A DNA stretch of 12,252 nucleotides from assembly GCA_937875605.1 (NCBI GenBank), contig CALLXZ010000096.1, positions 1-12,252 of the forward strand, in the 5' to 3' direction. This document shows, piece by piece, positions 1 through 7,094 of this stretch; position 1 is the first letter of the stretch; each line of letters begins with the position of its first letter. The translations under genes and the position numbers were made by a program. Below the pieces are notes generated by a model, which made no database searches, was not told the DNA's origin, and saw only the letters and a program-made list of their open reading frames with translations. Source of the stretch: an uncultured Moheibacter sp. GTDB taxonomy: Bacteria; Bacteroidota; Bacteroidia; Flavobacteriales; Weeksellaceae.

Positions 1-685
1 CATTTCGTTTGTGTTCAATTGCGGTATGCAATGACAGCGCCAATTTAACTTTCAGATTTTCGTCAGCAAGCATTTTGATCATTTTAGGAATTCCCGAAGT
101 CGAAACAGTAATTCTTCTTGGAGACATTCCTAAACCTTCCGGAGTCGTTATTTTTCGGATGGCATCCACCACATTTTTATAGTTCATCATAGGTTCGCCC
201 ATTCCCATAAAAACAATGTTGGAAAGTGGACGGTCAAAATATTCTTTGCTTTGACGGTCGATCAGTGCAACTTGATCTATGATTTCGGCAACTTCCAGAT
301 TTCGCATACGTTTCAATTTGGCGGTTGCGCAGAATTCGCAATTGAGCGAACAACCAACTTGTGAAGAAACACAAGCTGTAGTCCTTGTTTCAGTGGGAAT
401 TAACACCGATTCGACCATCAATCCATCGTGCAGTTTCACACCGTTTTTGATGGTTCCGTCATTGGATTTTTGCAATAAATCGACGTTTGCATTTTGGATC
501 GAAAAGATTTGATCCAATTCATCCCGCAATTTTTTTGACAAATTAGTCATATCCTCAAAATCGTGCGCATTTTTTTGCCAAAGCCACTCATAGATTTGTT
601 TGGCACGAAAGGATTTTTCGCCAACTGAAGTAAGATGCGCTTCCAATTCGGGAAGAGATAATTTTCGGATGTCCTTTTTAGTCAA
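1..685 (-). CDS. rlmN: 23S rRNA (adenine2503-C2)/tRNA (A37-C2) methyltransferase RlmN, partial (C-terminus off left edge)
   Basis: Radical-SAM enzyme that methylates C2 of A2503 in 23S rRNA, and of A37 in some tRNAs, in the cytoplasm. 228 codons are visible, against about 350 for the full family. The N-terminal RNA-binding part includes the KQIYEWLWQK segment (residues 29-38). The 4Fe-4S/SAM motif CSLNCEFC has its cysteines at 112, 116 and 119. Cys105 sits seven residues upstream, matching the position of the conserved Cys118 of E. coli RlmN. The MGMGEPMMNY segment (residues 160-169) is the family's SAM-binding GEP motif. The methyl-carrying cysteine near the C-terminus lies outside the window. 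No ATG lies upstream of the conserved region in this frame, so the start is taken as TTG at 685-683, giving M-TKKDIRKLSLPELE. A well-formed promoter sits just upstream (708-737). The frame continues upstream into the DUF2207 stop codon, 24 codons earlier. Identity is very secure; the start is fairly secure. Confidence 0.96.
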   Translation of the reverse strand, partial: MTKKDIRKLSLPELEAHLTSVGEKSFRAKQIYEWLWQKNAHDFEDMTNLSKKLRDELDQIFSIQNANVDLLQKSNDGTIKNGVKLHDGLMVESVLIPTETRTTACVSSQVGCSLNCEFCATAKLKRMRNLEVAEIIDQVALIDRQSKEYFDRPLSNIVFMGMGEPMMNYKNVVDAIRKITTPEGLGMSPRRITVSTSGIPKMIKMLADENLKVKLALSLHTAIEHKRN

Positions 686-707
686 TTTTTCGAAATCTTT
701 GGAAGTG

Positions 708-737
708 CAAAATTCGGAATTAAATGTGAGAAAACAA
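708..737 (-). promoter_or_regulatory. Bacteroidota-type promoter for rlmN
   Basis: On the minus strand a TTG -33 element (complement of 735-737) is followed after exactly 19 nt by GAATTTTG (complement of 708-715). This resembles the Bacteroidota -7 consensus TAnnTTTG, with one mismatch at the first base. The predicted start of transcription is about 700-702, leaving a leader of only about 15 nt before the TTG start at 685. This indicates that rlmN can be transcribed separately from the lemA/DUF2207 pair. Confidence 0.55.
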
Positions 738-757
738 CTATAGGATTTCAAAACAGA

Positions 758-2659
758 TTACCAGCCACCTCCACCGCCGCCTCCGCCACCGCCGCCTGAA
801 AATCCACCACCACCTGAACCTGAACTGCTATCGCTCGGGGCTATGGTAGAAGAAGAAATTGAGCGTGAGAATCCATCGCTAAACGAATTGTTTATGCTGG
901 AAGTGAAGCCGTGCATTCCACCTGTGTACCATTCGTTTTTATATTCTTGGTTATTGATTTTTAGAAATTTATCAAATTTTTCACCCCAAATATCGTCCAC
1001 ACTCAATGCTATAGCAAATGGTAACATTTTTTCAAAAATTTCGGGCGTCATTTTAGGGGAATTATGAAATTTAAGTTGTTGATTTTCAGCCGCTGATAAA
1101 TACATTTGAAATCCTTGAATTTTGGATCTTTTTTCTAAATATTCTTTTCCCGGTTTTTCAATTAGAAATTTGAAAAATGTGAGAATAACCAAACTGACAA
1201 CTAAAAAGACATACGCTAAATTAAACGGTTCTATCTGATTGTCAATGTATTTCCAGTATATGAATATCGCACCTAACGGAAAAAGGGGCCAAAACCAAAA
1301 CAAGATAGATTTATAGCGCAAAGTCGGAATCGAAAAGATGGAAACATAGATGATGAAAGAAACACCGTACAAGATAATTCCGATAATCAATTTATTGATA
1401 TTGAATAAATTAATGTAAGATGAAATTATAATGAACCAATAAACAATTGAAATCAAAAGAAATGGAATGATGATTTTATTTCGGTTGTTGCCTTTGTTTA
1501 TCAATTCTTTTTTCTTGGCTTTCATTCGACTTTGAAAAGTAGTTACCATAGAAGCGATAGACGAATCATACGTTCCATCTATGGTCATAGAATCTCTCAT
1601 ATCGTTTAGTAATTCTCTTTCTTCGGTGGTCAAATTTCCTTTTGCATCCTGAATTTTAGTTACTTTATAGGTCGTCGATTTAGTCAAACCAAAAAGTTTG
1701 GATTCACTTTTTTCAGAAATTTTGACAAAACCTTTTACCGCTAAATTAACGATGGTTGCTGTAAGGTGATTGTGCGAATATTTTCCGTTTTTTATATAAC
1801 CGATTGCAGCCGGAGAAAGATTTAGTGGTGGTTCGAACTCTGGGATAACGGTTGGTTTTCTTGGGTCAATTCCAAATCGCATCCATAATATTGCGAGAAA
1901 TGCCAGAAGCACCGCAGAGAATCCAAGTAATAGCTTGATTAAATTTTGAGTCTGTAAATATGCAGGAAGTTTTGGTTCTTGAATTAATCCTTTTTCAAAT
2001 CCGATGGCGATGGTCAGACCTTCTTGAACACCCAGATCTTTTGCCGACCATTGAATGCTATTTGACGAAAGATTTTTTGATTCACAATTATGCGAATCGC
2101 TTTTGTAATATCCGGTATAACAAGCACTTTGTATAATTCTTGCACCTTTCGGTAGATGGATGGTAGCGCTGACTTGGTCTGCCGGAAAATTCCAGTAATT
2201 TCCATTTACATTCCAATATAATTCATCAAAATCTTCAAAAAATCCGATTTGGCGAAACGTTTCATAGGTCAGTTCATATTCATAAATTCCACTGTTTAAA
2301 AAAATATCTTCATCACCGATGTAAATTACGTAATTTCCGTTTTCATAAACGGTTTTATAAGGTTCTTCTCTTCCATCTTTTTTTACAGAAGTTACTTTGT
2401 ATTTGACATAAAAAGACTTTTCCTGAATATTTCGTTTGTTGGGCAGCGACCTATAAATTCCGCGTTGTATATCGGTTTGATTTGCTTTGACTTTTATGTT
2501 TTCGGTAACGATAATTTTGGAAATCGTGTCGACAACTATGTCAGTATGAAAGCTTAAAATTCGTTCTGAATAATGGCTATATTTTTGAGCAAAACTAATG
2601 CTCGTATTCAAAAATAACAGTGAACTAACTATTAAGATAAATCTAATTAATTTGCTCAT
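758..2659 (-). CDS. DUF2207-family membrane protein with poly-glycine C-terminal tail
   Basis: 633 aa; the biochemical function of the family is unknown. A signal peptide (residues 1-25, ending SISFAQ) precedes a beta-rich extracytoplasmic DUF2207 domain (about 28-225). Next come a membrane segment (241-260), a soluble stretch (261-394), and four further membrane segments (about 395-417, 424-444, 452-469, 480-500). A conserved-looking C-terminal block follows, with LPFAIALSVDDIWGEKF at 546-562. The protein ends in a Ser/Gly linker and a tail of FSG, eleven glycines and a final Trp, the kind of tail also seen in TPM-domain proteins. The gene starts 2 nt after the lemA stop codon, so the two are almost certainly co-transcribed and translationally coupled; LemA and DUF2207/TPM-type proteins commonly pair in bacteria. 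An envelope maintenance role is inference only. The encoding DNA at 761-800 is a CCnCCn simple repeat, unusually GC-rich for this window. Confidence 0.9.
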   Translation of the reverse strand: MSKLIRFILIVSSLLFLNTSISFAQKYSHYSERILSFHTDIVVDTISKIIVTENIKVKANQTDIQRGIYRSLPNKRNIQEKSFYVKYKVTSVKKDGREEPYKTVYENGNYVIYIGDEDIFLNSGIYEYELTYETFRQIGFFEDFDELYWNVNGNYWNFPADQVSATIHLPKGARIIQSACYTGYYKSDSHNCESKNLSSNSIQWSAKDLGVQEGLTIAIGFEKGLIQEPKLPAYLQTQNLIKLLLGFSAVLLAFLAILWMRFGIDPRKPTVIPEFEPPLNLSPAAIGYIKNGKYSHNHLTATIVNLAVKGFVKISEKSESKLFGLTKSTTYKVTKIQDAKGNLTTEERELLNDMRDSMTIDGTYDSSIASMVTTFQSRMKAKKKELINKGNNRNKIIIPFLLISIVYWFIIISSYINLFNINKLIIGIILYGVSFIIYVSIFSIPTLRYKSILFWFWPLFPLGAIFIYWKYIDNQIEPFNLAYVFLVVSLVILTFFKFLIEKPGKEYLEKRSKIQGFQMYLSAAENQQLKFHNSPKMTPEIFEKMLPFAIALSVDDIWGEKFDKFLKINNQEYKNEWYTGGMHGFTSSINNSFSDGFSRSISSSTIAPSDSSSGSGGGGFSGGGGGGGGGGGW

Positions 2660-2661
2660 AA

Positions 2662-3216
2662 TTAGAATTTTACATTCGGAACATTTCTTTCTTCAGCATT
2701 TTCTATTTCGAAGAACGGGTATTTTTGGAAATTAAAAGAATTCGCAACCACATTACTTGGAAAGGATTCTTTCACGATGTTATAATCACGAGCGGTTCCG
2801 TTATAGTATCTTCTTGCTTTTTCTATATCACCTTCGATACTCGTAAGTTCGCTTTGCAACTGCTGAAAATTTGTATTGGCTTTTAGTTCCGGATAGTTTT
2901 CGGATAACGCCAAAACATTCATCAGCGCACGATTAAAATTCTGTTCGGCTGCTTGCTTATCTTCAACCGAATTAGCGCCTATCGCCTGAGAACGGGCTTT
3001 AGTGATGTTTTCAAGCGTTTCTTTTTCGTGAGAAGCGTAGCCTTTTACGGTCTCTACTAAATTGGGAATGAGATCATAACGTTTTTTTAGAAAAACGTCT
3101 ATTCCGCTCCATGCTTCGTCTACGAGATTTCGTAGCTTGATAAGTTTATTGTAAATAGCTATGAAGTAAAATGCAACTCCAACTAAAATTGCGGCAGGTA
3201 TTATAAAATACAACAT
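2662..3216 (-). CDS. lemA: LemA family membrane protein
   Basis: 184 aa, the usual size of the family. One N-terminal membrane segment (residues 3-21) is followed by the long helical LemA domain. Family signatures visible are YNKLIKLRNLVDEAWSGIDV (22-41), KKRYDLIPNLVETVKGYASH (44-63) and EGDIEKARRYYN (128-139), near the end of the helical bundle. LemA proteins are widespread and anchored by one N-terminal helix; their molecular role is not settled, though several are linked to envelope or membrane-protein quality control. The ATG at 3216 is the only reasonable start, since it begins directly before the membrane helix. It lies inside the right arm (in mRNA sense) of a 12-bp perfect inverted repeat. 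The DUF2207 gene follows after 2 nt. queA ends 71 nt upstream on the same strand, so read-through from queA is possible. I see no convincing dedicated promoter, only a weak TACATTCG at 3241-3248. Confidence 0.93.
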   Translation of the reverse strand: MLYFIIPAAILVGVAFYFIAIYNKLIKLRNLVDEAWSGIDVFLKKRYDLIPNLVETVKGYASHEKETLENITKARSQAIGANSVEDKQAAEQNFNRALMNVLALSENYPELKANTNFQQLQSELTSIEGDIEKARRYYNGTARDYNIVKESFPSNVVANSFNFQKYPFFEIENAEERNVPNVKF

Positions 3217-3247
3217 TCGTTAAAATTTTAAAAACTTTAACGAATGT
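3213..3247 (-). repeat. 12-bp perfect inverted repeat over the lemA start codon
   Basis: Plus strand ACATTCGTTAAA (3213-3224) and TTTAACGAATGT (3236-3247) are exact reverse complements separated by 11 nt. Read as lemA mRNA, the downstream arm contains the AUG (complement of 3214-3216), so the hairpin would pair the start codon. It could be a translational control element, an operator for a dimeric regulator, or an AT-rich terminator for queA. No U-tract follows directly, which argues against a classical terminator. Confidence 0.6.
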
Positions 3248-3287
3248 ATGGATTTTTATAATTTTTTAATTCATCAATTCGGGTGAA

Positions 3288-4343
3288 TTAGATGATCAAC
3301 ATCGCATCACCGTAGGAGTAAAATTTGTATTTTTCTTTGACAGCTTCTTTATAGGCTTTCATAAGCAAATCATGTCCTGTAAAAGCACTCACCATCATAA
3401 TTAGCGTTGATTTGGGTGTATGAAAATTAGTGATCATACAGTTGGCAACACCGAAATCGTAAGGCGGATGAATAAATTTATTGGTCCAACCATTAAACGG
3501 ATTCAAGTGGTTATTAGCCGAAACAGAACTTTCAATTGCACGCATGGAAGTAGTTCCTACAGCACAAACACGTTTTTTTGCATCAATAGCAGCATTCACA
3601 ATATTTGCAGTTTCTTCAGGAATGATAACTTGTTCCGATTCCATTTTGTGTTTGGACAAATCTTCGACCTCTACCGGAGCAAAAGTTCCCAATCCTACAT
3701 GCAAAGTCAATTCAGCAAAATCAACACCTTTTATTTCCAATCGTTTCAATAAATGTTTAGAAAAATGTAAACCCGCAGTTGGAGCTGCAACAGCTCCCTC
3801 ATGTTTAGCATAAATCGTTTGGTAACGATCTGCATCTTCCGGAACTACTTCACGTTTGATGTATTTTGGAAGGGGAGTTTCTCCTAAATCCTCCAATGCC
3901 TGACGGAACTCTTCATACGAACCATCAAAAAGGAAACGTAAAGTTCTGCCACGAGAAGTCGTATTATCCACAACTTCAGCGACTAAACTGTCATCGTCTC
4001 CGAAAAATAATTTGTTACCGATTCTTATTTTCCTTGCTGGGTCTACCAAAACATCCCAAAGTCGGGTTTCAGCATCCAATTCTCTCAATAAGAAAACTTC
4101 TATTTTAGCTCCGGTTTTTTCTTTGTTTCCCATCAGACGAGCCGGAAAAACTTTAGTGTTGTTCATAATCATGACATCACCTTCATCGAAATAATCAATT
4201 AAATCTTTGAATAATTTATGTTCAATTGTTTCCGTTTTTCTGTCCAGAACCATTAGTTTCGCTTCGTCACGTTGTTCAGAAGGATGTTCGGCCAAAAGTT
4301 CTTCAGGCAATTTAAAATTAAAATCGGAGGTCTTCATTTTCAT
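3288..4343 (-). CDS. queA: tRNA preQ1(34) S-adenosylmethionine ribosyltransferase-isomerase QueA
   Basis: 351 aa, close to the E. coli enzyme length. QueA transfers and isomerises the ribosyl part of SAM onto preQ1 at the wobble position of Asp, Asn, His and Tyr tRNAs, making epoxyqueuosine in the cytoplasm. Family blocks are present in order: FPARLMGN (66-73), GAKIEVFLL (78-86), TPLPKYI (156-162), [17 protein letters not shown] (178-194), [12 protein letters not shown] (213-224), [10 protein letters not shown] (263-272) and [16 protein letters not shown] (306-321). The first ATG (4343) is used; a second ATG two codons later (4337) is equally possible. The gene is transcribed away from the thioredoxin lipoprotein, with a predicted leader of about 100 nt containing several palindromes. 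No other queuosine gene is present. The protein appears intact and complete. Confidence 0.97.
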   Translation of the reverse strand: MKMKTSDFNFKLPEELLAEHPSEQRDEAKLMVLDRKTETIEHKLFKDLIDYFDEGDVMIMNNTKVFPARLMGNKEKTGAKIEVFLLRELDAETRLWDVLVDPARKIRIGNKLFFGDDDSLVAEVVDNTTSRGRTLRFLFDGSYEEFRQALEDLGETPLPKYIKREVVPEDADRYQTIYAKHEGAVAAPTAGLHFSKHLLKRLEIKGVDFAELTLHVGLGTFAPVEVEDLSKHKMESEQVIIPEETANIVNAAIDAKKRVCAVGTTSMRAIESSVSANNHLNPFNGWTNKFIHPPYDFGVANCMITNFHTPKSTLIMMVSAFTGHDLLMKAYKEAVKEKYKFYSYGDAMLII

Positions 4344-4398
4344 ATATTCGAATTTTATTTTGTTAATGTATATATTATATAGCCTTTTAATTCATTTG

Positions 4399-4460
4399 AG
4401 TTTGCAAGCAAACTATATAGTTAGTGGCGATTTGATATCATATAATATTTGCGCAAATAT
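4399..4460. repeat. Cluster of palindromes in the queA / thioredoxin-lipoprotein divergent region
   Basis: Four perfect palindromic elements lie within 62 nt: AGTTTGC-AA-GCAAACT (4399-4414), AACTATATAGTT (4411-4422, overlapping the first), TGATATCA (4433-4440) and ATATTTGCGCAAATAT (4445-4460). They lie between the predicted queA transcription start and the gene, and at the -7 box itself. AT-rich DNA yields some palindromes by chance, but the first and last contain GC cores and are 14-16 matched bases long. They could be operators or leader hairpins of the queA mRNA. Confidence 0.55.
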
Positions 4461-4485
4461 ACAATCCCGTATACCCCGTTGTCAA
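4454..4485 (-). promoter_or_regulatory. Predicted queA promoter
   Basis: The minus strand reads TATATTTG (complement of 4454-4461), a perfect TAnnTTTG -7 box. A TTG(AC) -33-like element lies 21 nt upstream (complement of 4483-4485), slightly wider than the usual 19 nt. Transcription would start near 4447. The -7 box overlaps the right end of the 16-bp palindrome at 4445-4460, so a bound regulator there would block the promoter. Confidence 0.5.
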
Positions 4486-4536
4486 GTTTATTGGGATATT
4501 AATTCCAATTCATTTAAAAGAATGCTATAAATTCTA

Positions 4537-4544
4537 TATTTTTG
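4537..4544 (+). promoter_or_regulatory. Predicted -7 box for the thioredoxin lipoprotein / DUF493 operon
   Basis: TATTTTTG is a perfect match to TAnnTTTG. It lies 19 nt upstream of the ATG at 4564, giving a predicted leader of roughly 12-14 nt. No TTG is seen at the -33 spacing, only TTTA around 4513-4516. A leader this short rules out the in-frame TTG at 4546 as a start. Confidence 0.45.
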
Positions 4545-4563
4545 TTTGTTTAATTCAAGATAC

Positions 4564-5127
4564 ATGAAACGAAATATTTGTCTTTTCCTTGTTTTTATGG
4601 CATTTGTATGGAGTTGTGAAAAAAAGGAAGAAGTTGAAGTAGGAGGAATTACCGAAAAAACGGCAGAGGAAATTGCAGCTCATAAAGAATTTGCTCCGGA
4701 ATTTGCGTTTAATTCTATCGAAGGAAATCGTATTTCGCTTTCAGATTTAAAAGGAAAATATTTATACGTGGATATTTGGGCAACTTGGTGTCGTCCTTGT
4801 TTACAACAACTTCCGGCGATGAAAGAGTTGGAAGAAAAATACCGTGATAGTAACATAGAATTCGTCAGTATTTCGGTTGATAATGATCGTGATAAAGCAA
4901 AGTGGCAGAAAATGGTTCAGGAAAAGCAAATGGGCGGAATTCAGTTATTTGCCGGAAAAGGAACTTCTTTTCATCAGGATTATGAAATTTCATCCATTCC
5001 CAAATTCATCATCATAGGAAAAGATGGAGAGATCATCAATGAAAATCCACCACGTCCTATGGATTATGAAACCGGAAAAGTAAACCAACAATTAGTTTCC
5101 ATACTTGATAATTTAATTAAAGAATAA
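4564..5127 (+). CDS. TlpA-like thioredoxin-fold lipoprotein (periplasmic thiol-disulfide oxidoreductase)
   Basis: 187 aa from ATG 4564. A short signal peptide ends in a lipobox-like VWSC (15-18), so Cys18 is probably lipidated; the charged CEKKEE follows. A thioredoxin/AlkA-type fold of the TlpA/ResA group comes next: APEFAFNSIEGNRISLSDLK (44-63), then the active site WCRPC with cysteines at 76 and 79, SISVDND (102-108) and a cis-proline at SIP146. Such proteins reduce or isomerise disulfides outside the cytoplasm, for example in cytochrome c maturation or oxidative repair; the substrate here cannot be read from the sequence. The frame extends upstream to a TTG at 4546, but that lies at the predicted transcription start and would spoil the signal peptide. 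A DUF493 gene follows after 8 nt, probably in the same operon. Confidence 0.92.
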   Translation: MKRNICLFLVFMAFVWSCEKKEEVEVGGITEKTAEEIAAHKEFAPEFAFNSIEGNRISLSDLKGKYLYVDIWATWCRPCLQQLPAMKELEEKYRDSNIEFVSISVDNDRDKAKWQKMVQEKQMGGIQLFAGKGTSFHQDYEISSIPKFIIIGKDGEIINENPPRPMDYETGKVNQQLVSILDNLIKE

Positions 5128-5135
5128 AAAGTACT

Positions 5136-5423
5136 ATGACACCAAAGGAAAAAGAAGAATTCTATAAAAAATTCAAAGACAGACTGGATGATACGACTGA
5201 ATTTCCGTCAAATTATACATTCAAATTTATCGTTCCGTCTGATAATAAAAGAATTGCAGAAGTACAAAGATTGTTTGACGGTTCACGTCCACAGTTTCAA
5301 ATGAAAGAATCTAAAACTGGAAAATATACTTCTGTAACGGCTGTGGTTTATGTTATAGATGCCGACCAAGTAATTCATTATTATCAGTCTGCGTCTTCGA
5401 TTGAAGATGTTTTTATGCTTTAA
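5136..5423 (+). CDS. DUF493 family protein (YbeD-like small regulatory-type domain)
   Basis: 95 aa, cytoplasmic, no signal peptide. The pattern FPSNYTFKFIVPSD (23-36) followed by a helix and strands ending in TSVTAVVYVIDADQVIHYYQ (65-84) is typical of the DUF493/YbeD family, a small ferredoxin-like alpha/beta fold resembling ACT-type regulatory domains. E. coli YbeD lies near the lipoate synthesis genes, but no lipoate gene is present here, so no role should be transferred. It begins 8 nt after the stop of the thioredoxin lipoprotein, suggesting co-transcription, though one protein is exported and the other is not. Family assignment is fairly secure; function is unknown. Confidence 0.85.
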   Translation: MTPKEKEEFYKKFKDRLDDTTEFPSNYTFKFIVPSDNKRIAEVQRLFDGSRPQFQMKESKTGKYTSVTAVVYVIDADQVIHYYQSASSIEDVFML

Positions 5424-5481
5424 TTTCTATTCTGTTTTTATATTCTAAATTTTACATTTAAAATAACCCGAAGGGATTACT

Positions 5482-5489
5482 TATCTTTG
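5482..5489 (+). promoter_or_regulatory. Predicted -7 box for prfC
   Basis: TATCTTTG is a perfect TAnnTTTG and is followed by CACCC, a form common ahead of Flavobacteria genes. It lies 19 nt before the ATG at 5508. No clear TTG occurs 19 nt upstream. A possible TTG start at 5487 falls inside this box and is therefore rejected as a translation start. Confidence 0.55.
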
Positions 5490-5507
5490 CACCCGCAAAT
5501 TTTACGT

Positions 5508-7094
5508 ATGTCTTTAGAAAAAGAAATCAGCCGCAGAAAAACTTTTGGAATTGTAGCGCATCCAGATGCCGGAAAAACAACTTTAACCGAAAAATTACTT
5601 CTTTTCGGGGGTGCGATTCAGGAAGCAGGTGCCGTAAAGAGTAATAAAATTAAAAAAGGCGCGACTTCTGACTTTATGGAAATCGAACGTCAAAGAGGGA
5701 TTTCAGTTGCTACGTCTGTTTTGGCTTTTGATTACAGAGATCGAAAAATAAACATTCTTGATACGCCGGGACATAAAGATTTTGCAGAAGATACTTTTCG
5801 TACGTTGACTGCGGTAGACTCCGTAATTGTCGTGGTCGATGTGGCAAAAGGAGTGGAGGAGCAAACCGAAAAACTTGTGGAAGTGTGTAGAATGCGGAAC
5901 ATCCCAATGCTCGTTTTCGTTAATAAAATGGATCGAGAAGGAAAAGATGCTTTTGATTTGATGGATGAAATCGAACAGAAGTTAAGTTTGCGTGTTACGC
6001 CGCTTTCCTGGCCGATTGGTATTGGTTCTACTTTTAAAGGAATTTATAATATTTGGGAAAAAAACATTGGTTTATTCTCGAACGAGAATAAACAAAAAAT
6101 CTCCGATTCCATAGCATTTGACAATTTGGAAGATCCTGAATTGGATACCATTATCGGTGAGACCTATGCTGAAAATTTGCGAAACGAAATCGAATTGATC
6201 ACAGAAGTTTATCCGGAATTTGATGAAAACGAATACATGAGCGGAAAATTGCAACCTGTGTTTTTTGGTTCAGCTTTGAATAATTTCGGGGTGCGGGAAT
6301 TATTGGATGCATTTGTGGACATTGCTCCACATCCGCAAGCAAAAGAAACCACTTCACGAATTGTCGAACCTTTTGAAAATAATTTTTCAGGATTTGTTTT
6401 TAAGATTCATGCCAACATGGATCCAAAACACCGAGACCGTCTGGCTTTTGTGAAAATTGTATCTGGTAAATTTGAAAGAAATAAAAATTATCTACACGTC
6501 CGACTGGACAAAAACATGAAATTCAGTAGTCCGAATGCTTTTTTTGCTGATAAGAAAGAAGTTGTGGACGAGAGTTTTGCCGGAGATATTGTAGGTTTAC
6601 ATGATACCGGAAATTTCAGAATTGGAGATACCTTAACGGAAGGCGAAAAAATGATGTTCAAAGGAATTCCTTCTTTTTCACCTGAACATTTCCGTTACAT
6701 AAATAACGCTGACCCATTGAAAGCTAAACAATTGGAGAAAGGAGTAGATCAATTAATGGATGAAGGGGTAGCGCAATTATTTACGCTGGAAATGAACAAC
6801 CGAAAAATCATCGGAACGGTGGGAGCTTTACAGTATGAAGTCATTCAATATCGTTTGGAACACGAATATGGAGCGAAAGTTTCGTATGAACCCATTTCGA
6901 TTTTCAGAGCTTGTTGGGTGGAAGTAGAAGATGAGAAGTCAGCCGAATTTCAGGAATTTAAAAGAGTCAAACAAAAATATCTGGCGCATGATAAATTTGG
7001 GCAATTAGTATTTTTAGCAGATTCCTCTTTTACCATTCAAATGACACAAGAGAAATACCCTTCTGTGAAATTACATTTCGTAAGTGAATTTTAA
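5508..7094 (+). CDS. prfC: Peptide chain release factor 3 (RF3)
   Basis: 528 aa, nearly the length of E. coli RF3 (529). RF3 is a translational GTPase that removes RF1/RF2 from the ribosome after peptide release. The G motifs are intact: P-loop AHPDAGKTT (17-25), switch I ERQRGISV (60-67), DTPGH (85-89) and NKMD (139-142). Downstream beta-barrel and RF3-specific C-terminal segments follow, including FGSALNNFGVRELLDAFVD after the G domain and VGALQYEVIQYRLEHEYGA near the C-terminus. The RGISV form of switch I and the short C-terminal part separate it from EF-G and from LepA/TypA. ATG 5508 is chosen because it opens the conserved MSLEKEISRRKTFGIVAHPD and sits 19 nt from the -7 box. The stop overlaps the stop of a small convergent ORF on the other strand. 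Complete and apparently functional. Confidence 0.97.
   Translation: MSLEKEISRRKTFGIVAHPDAGKTTLTEKLLLFGGAIQEAGAVKSNKIKKGATSDFMEIERQRGISVATSVLAFDYRDRKINILDTPGHKDFAEDTFRTLTAVDSVIVVVDVAKGVEEQTEKLVEVCRMRNIPMLVFVNKMDREGKDAFDLMDEIEQKLSLRVTPLSWPIGIGSTFKGIYNIWEKNIGLFSNENKQKISDSIAFDNLEDPELDTIIGETYAENLRNEIELITEVYPEFDENEYMSGKLQPVFFGSALNNFGVRELLDAFVDIAPHPQAKETTSRIVEPFENNFSGFVFKIHANMDPKHRDRLAFVKIVSGKFERNKNYLHVRLDKNMKFSSPNAFFADKKEVVDESFAGDIVGLHDTGNFRIGDTLTEGEKMMFKGIPSFSPEHFRYINNADPLKAKQLEKGVDQLMDEGVAQLFTLEMNNRKIIGTVGALQYEVIQYRLEHEYGAKVSYEPISIFRACWVEVEDEKSAEFQEFKRVKQKYLAHDKFGQLVFLADSSFTIQMTQEKYPSVKLHFVSEF

Noticed and set aside
761..815. CRISPR or minisatellite-like repeat
   Set aside because: The repetitive CCnCCn sequence is fully explained as codons for the poly-glycine tail of the DUF2207 protein; no spacers are present.
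3420..3813. Two 110-codon open frames on the plus strand inside queA
   Set aside because: They are antisense to a strongly conserved enzyme, have no family resemblance, and arise from the codon pattern of queA.
4344..4450. preQ1 riboswitch in the queA leader
   Set aside because: The leader has hairpins, but I could not match the preQ1 aptamer pattern of a C-rich loop and A-rich tail near the start codon.
4207..4530. 107-codon plus-strand frame running from the queA N-terminus through the divergent intergenic region
   Set aside because: It crosses the predicted queA promoter and palindromes, has no recognisable domain, and half of it is a queA antisense shadow.
4546..4563. TTG extension of the thioredoxin lipoprotein
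   Set aside because: It lies at the predicted transcription start, just after the -7 box, and would add residues before a clean lipoprotein signal peptide.
5448..5480. Terminator between the DUF493 gene and prfC
   Set aside because: ATTTTA/TAAAAT and ACCC/GGG(A)T pairings are short and imperfect, with no following T-run, and they sit in the prfC promoter region.
5487..5507. TTG extension of prfC
   Set aside because: This TTG is part of the TATCTTTG -7 box; the conserved RF3 N-terminus begins at ATG 5508.
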